This document shows, one piece after another, positions 52,949-64,000 of a stretch of DNA of 64,000 nt. Source of the stretch: Gnetum montanum. Lineage: Eukaryota > Streptophyta > Gnetopsida > Gnetales > Gnetaceae. The stretch's first letter is position 1; every line of letters starts with the position of its first letter. The notes below the pieces were generated by a model. It saw nothing but the letters and a program-made list of their open reading frames with translations, did no database searches and was not told where the DNA came from. The DNA is taken from NCBI GenBank assembly GCA_015680685.1, contig MNCI01022355.1, positions 72,302-136,301 of the forward strand, given 5' to 3'. The position numbers and the translations under genes were made by a program.

Positions 52949-53469
52949 TGAAACACCCTAAATTTTCAAGGCATTCTTGCTTCACCAGGTCCTTGGAATT
53001 CAGGCAGCATCATGGCAGTTTGGCAAAAAATGGATGCTCTAAGTTTAGACTGTCTAGTTCGGCAAATTTTCTACTTCCAATGTTGATAGGTCCAATGGAC
53101 TCTTCGGCTTGCCCACCTAGGTAGTTCATACAGGTGACAGTCTACTCAAAAGTGATGCGTGGGGTTGTCGACGATGCTCAAGCTATGCAAAATAGTTTAG
53201 CAAGTTTTCTAGTCAAGAAGTTTGCTATGCTATGCTATGCTATGCTATATAGCGTAGCAGGCCTTAGAAGATAGTTGCAAGACGAAGTGCTACTCTATGC
53301 TATGCTACACAGTGTAGCATAGTGTAGAAAAAGCAAGGTAGAAAGGCCTAGCTTACTTAGTGATTTCAATTGCACTGAGCATGCACTTCTGGCCTTCAAA
53401 ACTAGTTGCTTTGCTTAACTTCAAGTCCTTCAGCAAAGCTCCTCTTACTAGAAATAGGCTATGTTGGCT

Positions 53470-53499
53470 GCTACGCTATGCTATGCTATGTAGCGTAGC
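53470..53499. repeat. Palindrome in E2 LTR
   Basis: GCTACGCTA (53470-53478) pairs with TAGCGTAGC (53491-53499), with a TGCTATGC spacer that can itself pair with CAGCATAGC just after it. Confidence 0.8.
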
Positions 53500-54107
53500 A
53501 CAGCATAGCAATGATGCAAGAAAAACAAAAGGCATCTTGGAATGCAGGATCAGCAAGTTCGCAAGCTTCAACATCACAAAGAGAAAATTTTGCAAATTGT
53601 CAACATGATCTTCAGACAAACATTTGCCATGAAAATCACAGTTAAGGTCAACTACTACGCTACGTAGTGTAGCATAGCATAGCAAATATGCAGAGCTAGC
53701 CAAAACACTTCAAAGGCTTCCAGCACTTGCAATTAACTTCACAACAGTTTTCTTCATTGAACTGGTAGCTACGCTACACAGCACAGCAAGCAGCTACGGT
53801 ACCCTCCATAATGTAACACAATGTAGTAGGTGGTTGGGCATAGCATAGCGTAGCAAATAGCTACGCTACACTAACATGGCTACGCTCCATAGCGTAGCAG
53901 GTGGCTACGCTACATCAGTGTGCTTAACTGCTTATCTACATTGATGACATACCTAATCCCAATGTCTCCAGTTCTAATAGTGTAATTGTCGTATGGTAGG
54001 GTCATCAATCAATCAGCTTTACATGTCCATGCAGCATGGACACGCCAACATCTTGTGGGTCCAGGGCACATGGCGTCCAAACTACATTTTTTGCATGTTC
54101 CTAGCCC

Positions 54108-54115
54108 TATAAATA
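54108..54115 (+). promoter_or_regulatory. TATA box of E2 LTR
   Basis: TATAAATA in the context AGCCCTATAAATACCC, matching both E1 LTRs. Confidence 0.75.
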
Positions 54116-54787
54116 CCCTAACGAGCAATGCTCAAAGGGTTGGAAATTTTGAGTAGCTTTGAGCATTGTTGGCAAATTTAAGGGTTGGAAAATTGGCAAT
54201 TCAAAGAGCAAAGGAAAAATTAGTTGGAAATTCCAAGCATTGTTGGCATTTGTTGTTGGTAAATTAATTAAAAAACTTGTTAGCAAAACAATAGGCATTC
54301 CTGTTTTGCATCATGTTAGCTTTTTTCCATTGCCTTTGTAGCATTTTGCATTGTTAGCTCGTGAATCCATGTTCAAGCATACAGTTGGTTTGCTTTGAAC
54401 GTATTTGATTACTTTCAGGATCTCTGTGCTTCCCAGCGTTGTGCAACCGATTGTATCCACTCTGGCAAAGTAAAGCCGTAGTCTTAAGGCAGTGCATTTC
54501 TTAACTCCAGTTTACTTTCTTCTTCTATGTGTCATTGCATTTTACATTTTTTTCATTCCTCACATATAATAATCGATATTTTATGGTATAAACATTGTTT
54601 TCGAGTTACATGTTTGCAAAAGGTTTAGTGGCATCGAGTAAATCCTTGTTCGATTGACCAGACCATTCAAGGCACCCCATTTCCATTTTATCCAGCACGA
54701 CCCTTGCTCGAATCTGGGGTTAAGACTATCCAACCGACAACCTCTCAGTGTTTCCATCCACTGACATTTTCGGTTGCTACAATTTTC

Positions 54788-54805
54788 TGGTGCTAGAAGG
54801 AGGGC
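54788..54805 (+). other. Candidate primer-binding site of E2
   Basis: TGGTGCTAGAAGGAGGGC, six bases after the LTR. It is a better preserved version of the E1 site. I could not identify the tRNA. Confidence 0.5.
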
Positions 54806-55189
54806 CTTTCTAGTGTCCTTCTCCATGTTATACAGTAGTCCTGTAAGCATTTTGCACCCCAATAGGAACTAGTGTAAACTTGACACCCTTTAGTGGTTGT
54901 TTATGCATCGTGTGGTGTAGATTGGTCACTTCGACGGTTCCTTCAAAACCCTACAGGTCATAAAGCCTCCGATCGCCATTTGACCCTTTTGTTTTATGGT
55001 AGTTTTGCATGTGGTCTGTACCCTATCATGCACTAGCGTAAACGTGACACCCTTTTGCAGTTGTTTACACATAGTGTGGTATAGATCATTCGCTCCGAAA
55101 ATTCCTTTGGAATTCAGCAAGACATAAAACCTTTGATTGCCTTTCGATCTCCTCGTTTTCCTCATTTGTAATAGCTTCACGACAATGAC

Positions 55190-58100
55190 TTGCCCAAGCA
55201 CTGTTGCTAACACCTCTAATGTTGAGGTTTCCATCACGATTCAAGGCATCACAAGTGCCAAACAACCACTCAGCCTAGGGTTGGGGCCATGTCGATCTCT
55301 CAGGATCCAAAATTGGGGACTTGAGGGCTTCGCCCAACAACACGAGCAATACAACTTCCTTTGCACTAAGGTGCAGGCAAACCTGCCCTTATATGCACAA
55401 GAGTCTGAAGAGAAGCGTTGCTTCGAGTTCACCTACTACAATGGGAAGGAATTTATTCCCACTCCCAGCATTTCCATCCCTTTAACGCAAATGAACCAAT
55501 GGATTTTAGATCAATTGATCTAGGTGATTAAGCTTGGGGAGCCTCAAGACACAACATCTCATCACAATGAGACTTTCCAGGATGGACAAGAGAAGCTGGA
55601 TTCTCAATCTGAGGGGGGGGGGGGGGGGGGGGGGGGGGNGCTACCATCCCTCCTACCCTGTCCTTTTGGACAAACCTGTTGTCTATTGATGTTCCTTTTG
55701 TGATCATGTCTACACCATCACAACCCACGATTACATCGGCAATGGGTAGCCATGTCATGCCCTCAGAGTATTAACGCCCCTATTCCCCTATTTCATTCTC
55801 AACCACTATTCCTCCACAAACTGTTCATTAGTCTATTCCTGCATCCCATCATGTACTGATCACAGCTACCCTACCACACATTCATATCGTACCTACTTCA
55901 CAGTCGCATGCATCTTCCACCTCTATTCTTGCATTTACACCTATCCCATCGTCAATGGTGGGCACAGGCCCATCCACATGGTGGACCCCATTCACCTCTC
56001 CTCCTGCTACCTTACCATCGCAGATGTCTCACATTTTCCATTAGGCCTACTAAGCCCCACAAATGATACCACTCAACATGGGGCTATGGTCTATTCTACC
56101 GGCCATGCAAATAGTCTAACCCATAGTGCAACCCTCGGCTATGGCTACAACAGCACCACCTACCAGTTGGTGGATGTCATAGGCAACATAGTTCGTAGGG
56201 GCCATCCCAACGGCACCATAGATAGGTCATGCTGCTGCCCCTACCATTCCACAGATAGGAGTTACCCTTGTGGCTCCCTAACTGTTTGCATCATCCCTGA
56301 GTTTGGATCAAGCATTCCAGCTTATCCAGACCCTTAGTAAGGAAATAAAACAGCTCAAGGCTATTGGGTTTGATACAGTACAAGTCATGGACTTCTACCA
56401 AGATGATCCCATCAGCCCAACAATCCCTGCACTAACGTTACCCTCAGAGATGTCACTCCCCCATTTCATGAAATACAATGAGGAGGGAGATCCCAACACA
56501 CATCTTGTTACATTTAGTTCTGAGTCCCTTCTTCTGCAACAATGGCTGCATATGATCATCCATGTCTTTGCCATGTCTTTGATCAGAAAAGCCCTGGACT
56601 GGTACCGTGCCCTTCCACGCTCCTCCATATCAACCTTAGAGGAGCTTTTGACCCAGTTCGTGATGCGTTTCAAGTACAAGTTGAGACCAGAGGTCACGCT
56701 GGATTAGTTGATGAGCATAAAACAAGATCTACTAGAACTAGTCTAGAAGTTCATCCAATGCTGGAGCATGACCCTTAATGAAATCCGTGAGTCCATCGTA
56801 GAGGCCCATTTACTGGCTGTCTTCAAGGGTGCAATAAATGACTTTATTAAGTCTAAGCTGTATTGTCTCACTCCATGCACTCTTAGTTAGGCTTTCGCCC
56901 AGACTAAGAGCATATAGGATGTGGTTGAGGCAAGCAAAGACCCTACCTACGTTGCATACAAGAACACCTTCATGAAGAAGGATAAGGATAAGGCTACTAT
57001 AGCCATAGTGACCACTCTGGTGAATGAAGCCAAACCCAAACCTAATAACAATAGTAACAAGAACAACAAGAAATCGGCCACACCTACAGTTAACCTTGCG
57101 CCCAAATAGGGCAACACACTGCAACCTTCTACATCCACACCTGAGACATCTGCATCACCTAAACCGAACTTTGAGCGTAAAGATCGCTCAAAGTATACCT
57201 CGCTGCCCATCAAACCTTCAGATCTTCTGAAGTAGCTACTAGTGGTAGGGTACATCCAACACAAGTAGATATCAGAGGATGGAGCCAGGAAGAATCAGCA
57301 GTACTGTGAACTCCTGAGGAACCCTTTGTTGGCTTTGCCTAATGAGCCCCTAGTTCTTAAGGGTTTCAAGCTAGAGCGGTTCTATGATGAAAGCAATCCA
57401 GTACGTCCTGAGAATCAATCCCTGCACGTCTACACTGAACATATCAATGCCAAAAATGTCGATTACATTATCAGCACCATCGGCATTAACAATAATCCTA
57501 GATCACCCCAGCAGTCATTTGTGGTTTGTGTGCCTCAGCGCAGTGCACCAGCATCACTAGTGGCTAATCAAAGTTCACAGAAATCTTTTGTCCTGAGAGT
57601 CCCTTCCCAAGCATCCGCCCCTGCACCGCTTGTTAGCAGAACCGCACCACCGCCTTGCACATTAGCACCATTAGCTCCATTTTTTATCAGGGGGCCAAGC
57701 CATGCAACAACCCCTACCCTACATAAAGTAGCTTCATAGCCTTCTCGTCCTAAAAAATGAGAAGTTTGCTTCACTGGTGAGACGTCAAGGGAAAGTACTT
57801 CCCTAGGTACCTCCAAGCCTATGCTCTCACCCCCTACATCTATGACCTCATTGTCAAAACATAACATTGCTACACGTGCATAGTCTTCACCACCTCATCC
57901 AAACGGGCCTAAACCCAGACCTGAAACTATCCCTCCTTGGGAAATTCATCTTCTGGGATGAATAGAAGAGGAGAAAGGAAGGAAACCGAAAGGTGTCCAA
58001 GACCTTTTGGGTGCCCTCTCCCAGGTCAAGCAGGCTATGAAACAGAAAAACACTATGTTGAGCCTATATGACCTAATCATGACATCTACCACACACTATG

Positions 58101-58888
58101 AGGCTTTGGTCCACATTTTAATGGTAATTCCTATTGACGAGGACATGGTAGCAGAAGAGAAGGTGATCCATTCGGTCATGTTTCCTTCTACGCTTGCAGA
58201 ACCAAAGCCATCCCAACTGACTTTTTATGATGATTCCATTAGGGAAGACCCTGAAAAGGGTTAGGTAACTACAACACCCCTTTTCATCACAATCTGGGTT
58301 GGTCAACATAAGATCCGGAGGGTACAATTCAATGATGGGGCTGCTACTAACGTCATCCCTTTCCCTATTGTGGACAAGTTGGGTCTGATTGACCAGATTA
58401 GACCCACAAAAATGTCATGCTTAAAGTTGTTCAATGGGGCATGGGTTGTGGTAAAAGGCATGGTCCATATTGACTTCGTGGTAGGGGACCAGTTCCCCAC
58501 AAACACAACGTTCATCGTGGTTGAAGAGATGCCCAAGTTTAACTTGATCTTGGGAAGGTCATGCTTAGCACAACTTAGGGTTGTCTCTTCACCCATCCAT
58601 CAGGAGATCCATCTACCATATGCAGGCAGGGAGGTGGTAATCCATGGTGATGAGGTAGCAACACAAGCCATCAACAACATGGATATGGAATAGGGCTCAG
58701 AGGTCATAACCTCTAAGAGTGAAGCGCCTGTCTCTATAGACACTAACTGTTTGACAAGAGAATCGACTCAGCATGCCAATTCAGAAAACAAAAATGTGTG
58801 GACTAAGTTTCCCTTCCAAGCGGAGGACAACGACATAGATGAAGGTCATAGCAAAGTGTCTCGGACTTACGCTTCGCCCAATCCATGA
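55190..58888 (+). pseudogene. E2 gag-pro polyprotein, lightly decayed
   Basis: The start MTCPSTVANTSNVEV is homologous to that of E1. The N-terminal domain is open to 55523 (FEFTYYNGKEFIPTPSIS). The capsid core is open at 56303-56707 (FQLIQTLSKEIKQLKAIGFD; LPHFMKYNEEGDPN; KALDWYRALP). The segment that carries the FCDYHxxxxGH zinc motif in E1 is deleted near 57390. The protease lies at about 58280-58690, with FNDGAATNVIPFPIVDKLGL carrying the probable active-site Asp and FNLILGRSCLAQL at its end. The frame stops at TGA 58886-58888, exactly where E1 stops, before the minisatellite. Stops in the gag part (for example TAG at 56704) and a poly-G artefact at 55613 interrupt it. Confidence 0.8.
55613..55640. 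other. Poly-G run with an undetermined base
   Basis: Twenty-six G, one N (55639) and another G. E1 has ordinary sequence at this position, so this is probably an assembly or sequencing artefact. Confidence 0.85.
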
Positions 58889-59050
58889 TGGATCAAGAAG
58901 TAGTTATGCTTAGCATAGCAACCCCACTGCTTCTTGCCCAGTTACCATCCTTTGTACATTTACCACCTTTTTGTTTTGCATCCATCTTTCTACACTAGGT
59001 ATTAATTAACCATTTTCTAAATCGTTAGCGTATCACTTCCTTACCACACC

Positions 59051-59735
59051 ATGGCCTGAAATGGCCTAAAACTACGCTACTATGCCATGGCCCGAAATGG
59101 CCTAAAACTATGCTACCACACAATGGCCTGAAATGGCCTAAAACTACGCTACCACACAATGGCCCGAAATGGCCTAAAACTAGTGATGGCCTAAAATAGC
59201 CTAAAACTAGTGATGGCCCGAAATGGCTTAAAACTATCTAATGGCCCAAAATGGCCTAAAACTATGCTACTACACCATGGCCCGAAATGGCCTAAAATTA
59301 GTGATGGCCCAAAATGGTCTAAAAATAGCGATGGTCTGAAATGGCCTAAAACTAGCCATGGATCGAAATAGCCTAAAACTATTTGATGGCCCAAAATGGC
59401 CTAAAACTACGCTACCACACGATGGTCTGAAATGGCCTAAAACTATGCTACCACATGATGGCCCGAAATGGCCTAAAACTAGCGATGGCTTGAAATGGCC
59501 TAAAACTAGCGATGGCTCGAAATGGTCTAAAACTAACAATGGCCTGAAATGGCCTAAAACTAGTCATGGCCTAAAATCGCCTAAAACTATCTAATGGCCC
59601 GAAATGGCCAAAAACTACTCTACTACGCCATGGCCTGAAATGGCCTGAAACTAGCGATGACCTGAAATGGCCTAAAACTAGCGATGGCCCGAAATAGCCT
59701 AAAACTAGCAGGGGCCTGAAATGGCCTAAAACTAA
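59051..59735 (+). repeat. Minisatellite of E2, 27/36-bp units
   Basis: About 23 units. The short form is 27 bases, ATGGCCCGAAATGGCCTAAA plus ACTAGCG. A 36-base form ends ACTACGCTACCACACG instead. It lies between the gag-pro stop and the 3' end of the antisense gene, like block 1 of E1. Frames reading FRPFRA repeats on the other strand come from this array. Confidence 0.95.
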
Positions 59736-59869
59736 AACATCAAAATCAAAAACATAACATAACATAACATAAAATCAATTTTCTTTCAAATTTTACTTCC
59801 TTCATTAAATGTTTTCCAATGTTTGCAAAATTTTTACAAAAAATTCAAAATTTCAAAAATCCCATGCTA

Positions 59870-62800
59870 TCATGGATTATCTTTATCTGCATCATCTTTG
59901 CCTTCATCGTTTACTCCTACATCATTATCTTCCACTTCACCTTCCTTTGCATTGTCCTCTACCTCCTCTTCATTTTTTCCCTCTACGGGCCTTGCATCTT
60001 CATCTGGAACCTGCATTGTAAAAGTGAAGTAGTTAGCTAGAGCAACACATGAAAAGCTAGCATAAGCCTTTTCTATAGTAAAAAGTGACTAAATCGAGAT
60101 GGCCCTATGTTTGTTTTGAAGGGTATGTGATCCAAATCGAGCTCAAGATAGTGCCAGACCTCCTCCTTCGTGATATTAGCCCAATGCCTATTGCTTGGTT
60201 CTGCTTCTGCAGCAGCTTTCTCCTTTTCAATAGTCGTCCATCTCAATGCTCTTGGAGAAAAGTAGGCGGTAGTGGTCTCACCTATGGGAAGATCCACTTC
60301 CCATTCAGGAGATTCACTAATCCTTACCTACTCCATGAACTTGTTATAGGCCTCAGAAGCACCAATGGCATTTACGAATGCTTTATAAGCAAATGCCTCT
60401 ATAGAAGCATCTCTATATAGTTTGTGGTAGGTGGCACGTTCTAGTTTATACATGTGTTTATGGTTCTTCTAGGACTACCCCCACTCGTAAACTCTAGCAT
60501 TGTAATCTTTCCAATCTTGGTTCTTCTGGGCCAACAAGTCCATCTGTAATTGTAGTTCTATTATTTCTTAGGTGGCTTCATTGTTGTGTCGTACAACTGT
60601 CCAATATCTAGCATAATCTATCATAGCTGTGCGCCAACTGCCATCATTAGTATCATGGGCTAAGAGGAATTCATTCCTCAATCTAAGGTCTTTCACTTCA
60701 ACGCTCAGTTCATCCTTCTCTTTCTTAGCTTTCTAGACTCGTTTCCACAGGTACTCATTAACATGCCTACACTCCCACAAGGAGCATGCTAAGTGCAAAG
60801 AACATTTGCTAGCCTTGTCATATATGCGATGAGGCACCTCGGCCACTTCGGGCAGGAATGTAGGCATGTCACCGACCTTCAACACCTTTGTTGGGTCCCA
60901 TTTGAGTTGAGAAGCTATAACCACATAAAGAGTGCATCAGTCACATTAGTGTAGCAAGGTTAGCAAACTCAAGAACTCTAGTGTAGCAACACAAAGAGCC
61001 TAGCATAGCTACTTTACTTACCTACTTCAGGATCAACCTGTCTGAGACAACCGATCATGTTGTTGATGATCCCTGGCATGAATGTAAGCTTGTTGCAGGT
61101 CTCAGCCCATGGTTCCACACGAATTAGAGGGGGTCCTATATCATTAATAGTGGTATCTTTCATATAACTAAATGCATCAGTAATAACCAACGTGAACTGT
61201 GACAATGCCGTGAGTATAGAAAACAATAGTGTGAGGGCTCCTACCCAGTAAACCCTCGGAGGTGATAATGGAGGGATCACCCATCAACACATTATCGAAT
61301 ACATTGTCAAACTCACCAGCATATAATTGTATTTCCCCTCCTTTCTAACTCAAAACCATGGTAGCATCCTTGGCGTTCATCTGTTCCCCCGATGCTGAAC
61401 TGCGTTCGGCAAAGGGATCTGTAACATAATCCAGGTTGATGCAGGCTTCTTCTTTATTTGCTGGTGCCTTTCCTTTTGAGGCACTAGCATCCTCTTTATC
61501 CATAGGAGACTCCTCTTCATCTCCAAAAATATCTTCCTCGTTAGTAGGAGGATTTTCCTTAATAACTAAAGCCCCTTCCTTAGTAACAGGAGCTCTTTCC
61601 TTCTTGACCGGGGCATTTTCCTCCATGTCTTTATTTTTTGCCCTTGTCTTGGGAGCTGACACCTCTTCCTCACCTTCTTATTCTTCTTCTTCTTTCGTTG
61701 GCAGAAAAAACATATTCACATTAGCATAAAGAAAGTTAGCTTAAAGTAGGTGCTATATTATGCTACCGTTGCATAGCATAGCATGGCATAGCATTCATTA
61801 ACAAAGTAGACGAGGAACTAAACATAGGCAAAAGCATTTACCAATGGGAGGTTGTGTCCTATGTAGCCTAAACCGTAGTGTCCACCCCTCTTCTTCTTCC
61901 ATATGGAGGGTCTCCTTAGCTGGTTAAGGCCTCCTTCGCCACATCTTGATGGCCACCGTTTCGGTGATGAGACGTTTCCCCTACGACATGCTACTAGTAG
62001 CAGCAGGGGGTGCCTCTCCCATGCTATCATCAGAGAGAATGACTCCCCAATAGCTTCTGGGGGATCTTAGGCTTGGGTGGTTTGGAGGATTTGGCAAATC
62101 CATAGTTTGGAAATCTAATTGCAATTTCACATAACCCAGACTCCATTCTCATGGACTACCAAAAATTCCATGAAACACCACAAGCAGGCTATGTAAAAGG
62201 CGTAGTGCACATTGAAATGAGACTCCTTCTTCTTATGAAGCCCAATGATTTTAGTCTGCAGGCCCTTGCATAGAAACCTAGCCAGTTGTAGTGAGCCCCC
62301 TCTTCCATGACCTCCCGCATCACCCACGCTTGCTCAATCTCAAGGATTTTTCCTTGGGAAAGTAGTTGGAGGAATGCACAAGCACGAAAGATGAGATAAA
62401 CCTCTTTGGTAGGTCTCAGCCTGACCTTCTCCATAGGGATCCCCTTTCACTCTTTTGCAACCCCTAGCCACTTCTCAATGTCCTCTTTCTGATGGTTCAC
62501 CTCTTTCGTGGTCTTTGATCCTATGAGGGGACCATCAGCAGGGACATCGAAAAGGTCTGTGAATAGTTGGTCATTGATTTCAATGACCACCCTCACACCA
62601 TGTAAATGTGTGCGGAAGTGGTCTGCATTGTTAGAAAAGTAGTCGGCTAGGGCTAGCATCTCAATGGTAGGGATGCTTGGATTTGGGGCCAAGAACAAAT
62701 CCATGAGCCCAACACCTTGAAGATGCTTGATTAGGGATTCCGAGGCCACGCTGCATATTCAATGTTGGCTCTCATCTACCTTCCCATACTTGAAGTAGAT

Positions 62801-63756
62801 TTTTAACTCTTGGCTCGCAGTGGTTATCATTATCACCTCCTGGGACTTCTTCACCCTTGTAGTAGTTTGCGCAGAAGCAGTTAGCATAGAAACACACAAA
62901 ACACAAAAATTGCAATGACACTCGAACATGTAGTAACTACTGCTTAGCTTACCAGGCTTATACGGTTACGGGAATGGTGGAAGATTAACCAAAACATCTT
63001 CGACGGTGATCAATTTAAAGGGTGCCCATCCCTCATTGAACCAACCAGACTCCTTGCACCTATTGTAGAGTCTGGGACACTGGTTGGGTAGGTTTGGTAC
63101 TCACCCCTACACTGGCCTATCACACCTGCGCACATATTCTTAGTGGAAAAAAACTCTTGCAGCGCCATCTGTGCTATGGTCAACACATCTGTATCACCAT
63201 GAAGCCCCTCCTCATTAATGTAAAACCTTGTAACAAACACACTGTTAACATTTGGCTAGCATAGCAAACATTGCACAACATAGTGGAACATGGCTACAAA
63301 ACTTGCCTGCCAACACTGTAGATGGTTCCTGATGGGTTTTGGAAGCACGTTACCATATGACGTGCAATAAACAAAGTGTTGTAGAGATGGTAGCAATTAT
63401 ACTCAAGCATTTCCTAGATCCAAGCCAAACACCTCAAATTTCTGGGATGCTGACTGGATCCTTCTCCCTGCCTACTACTAATCGCTCCATCCATAAAAAA
63501 TCTCAGAATACCCTTATTTGCCTCAGGAAACAGGGTTTCTATTATGGCGGCTGCTACCTCCTCCACCAGGTGTGACCAAACAATCACACTAAAGCATTGG
63601 AGGAGGAATTGTAGAAACTCCTATGCTCCCTCTCGAAACTAGACCACCTCCTGCCCTATGCATGTATTGGGGGGAGGAACATTGGCCACTGGTCCACTCA
63701 CATAGCACAAGACCCCTAAAATTTCTAAGACAATCAAAATTGGCCTTAGCACTACT
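59870..63756 (-). pseudogene. Antisense multi-exon gene carried by E2, unknown function
   Basis: This is the counterpart of the antisense gene in E1. Exons: 63307-63756 (a), 62953-63226 (b, donor GTAAGC), 61842-62855 (c, donor GTAAAT), about 61245-61684 (d, donor GTAGGA), 61022-61156 (e, donor GTAAGT), 60094-60914 (f), 59870-60010 (g, stop TGA). The first exon should lie beyond 64000. Phases agree at d/e, e/f and f/g. Blocks: RPILIVLEILGVLC (a), FYINEEGLHGDTDVLTIAQM (b), VRVVIEINDQLFTDLFDVP and FNVHYAFYIACLWCFMEFLV (c), and a Lys/Glu/Ala-rich acidic repeat (d). Exon f holds LKWDPTKVLKVGDMPTFLPE and a coiled coil with NEFLLAHDTNDGSWR. Exon g encodes a very acidic Glu/Asp tail. A GC donor after exon a, a lost donor after exon f, and a few stops suggest recent death. 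No known domain was identified. Confidence 0.75.
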
Positions 63757-64000
63757 CTGCACAACATAATAGCAAATGTTAACATCATGTCCGAGTGCAA
63801 TACATAAATAGTGTAGAAAAACTAGCATTCTAGCAAGTAGCATAGCATGATTCTTTTCATGCACATAGCATAGCAAAAACATGAAGGCAATAGTATAGCA
63901 AAATTAGCTTAGTGTAGCAACAAAGCAATTAGCCCTAACAAAGCGATTAACGTTACACTGTGACGGAACACATGTTACACTATCACATCACACCTGGCCA
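63757..64000. other. Presumed first intron of the E2 antisense gene
   Basis: TAGCATAGC-rich sequence comparable to the E1 intron at 24385-25224. No exon is visible before the window ends. Confidence 0.5.

Larger units (their letters stand above)
52949..54781 (+). repeat. 5' LTR of E2
   Basis: 1,833 bp from TGAAACACCCTAAATTTTC to CGGTTGCTACA. It is homologous to the E1 LTRs but more compact. It holds at least seven GCTACGCTATGC-type palindrome clusters (53220-53930). Confidence 0.88.
52949..64000 (+). mobile_element. E2: second copy of the E1 family, truncated by the window edge
   Basis: It has an LTR (52949-54781), a primer-binding-site candidate, gag-pro, a large minisatellite and the antisense gene, in the same order and orientation as E1. 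Pol and the 3' LTR must lie beyond 64000. It has inserted in the reverse-transcriptase region of LINE 2. E2 frames are cleaner than those of E1, so it may be the younger copy. Confidence 0.88.

Noticed and set aside
59051-59735. CRISPR-like array
   Set aside because: Units are contiguous without unique spacers, variable in length, and in a plant retrotransposon.
59191-59765. Minus-strand frames with repeated FRPFRA and GHFGPS
   Set aside because: They are translations of the minisatellite, with no start context or conservation.

Overview
This window looks like nuclear DNA of a seed plant with a large, transposon-rich genome. A gymnosperm such as a conifer is my guess, but the sequence does not prove it. 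Most of the 64 kb is old Ty3/gypsy LTR-retrotransposon sequence full of stop codons, with some LINE remnants. One host gene is intact: a 12-exon family-1 beta-glucosidase on the minus strand at 42697-47230. Its spliced frame is open for 524 codons and every intron is GT-AG.

Layout. 1-4.8 kb: a degenerate gag in minus orientation (element A) with a tRNA-Asp-like primer-binding site and a partial LTR. 4.8-10.2 kb: AT-rich sequence with one decayed coding stretch of unknown origin (7.0-9.7 kb). 10.2-13.8 kb: LTR, primer-binding site and gag of a related plus-strand element (B). 13.8-33.5 kb: a complete 19.7-kb Tat/Ogre-like retrotransposon (E1) with two about 2.1-kb LTRs and a 5-bp target duplication (ATAGA). 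E1 sits inside the protease gene of B, which resumes at 33492-34276. 34.8-39.3 kb: a third relative (C) in minus orientation, with LTR, primer-binding site, gag and protease. 39.3-39.8 kb: a LINE reverse-transcriptase remnant. 39.8-51.8 kb: a low-repeat gene island with the beta-glucosidase, rich in short tandem duplications. 51.8-52.9 kb: a second LINE. It is interrupted at 52949 by E2, another copy of the E1 family that runs off the right edge.

The most unusual object is carried by both E1 and E2. Between the end of gag-pro and the start of pol, on the opposite strand, lies a multi-exon gene. E1 has eight exons (25343 down to 20636). E2 shows seven matching exons (63756 down to 59870), and its first exon would lie outside the window. 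Splice donors and acceptors occur at the same places in both copies. The lengths of the exons I call a, b, e and f match almost exactly (450/450, 275/274, 134/135, 824/821). Reading phase is kept across several introns. Extra antisense frames are known from Tat-lineage elements, but a spliced gene of about 1,100 codons between pro and reverse transcriptase is not an arrangement I recognise. A degenerate minisatellite lies on both sides of it in E1 and on its 3' side in E2. The LTRs and the gene's introns carry a family of GCTACGCTATGC-type palindromes.

Sense-strand E1 products: gag-pro 16140-20079, then pol 26105-29576 with RT (YMDD), RNase H, a second RNase H and integrase. Stops in these decayed frames are often TAG where a sister copy or the family has CAG or TGG, as expected from long-term CHG methylation. 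I saw no tRNA or rRNA genes and no CRISPR array.
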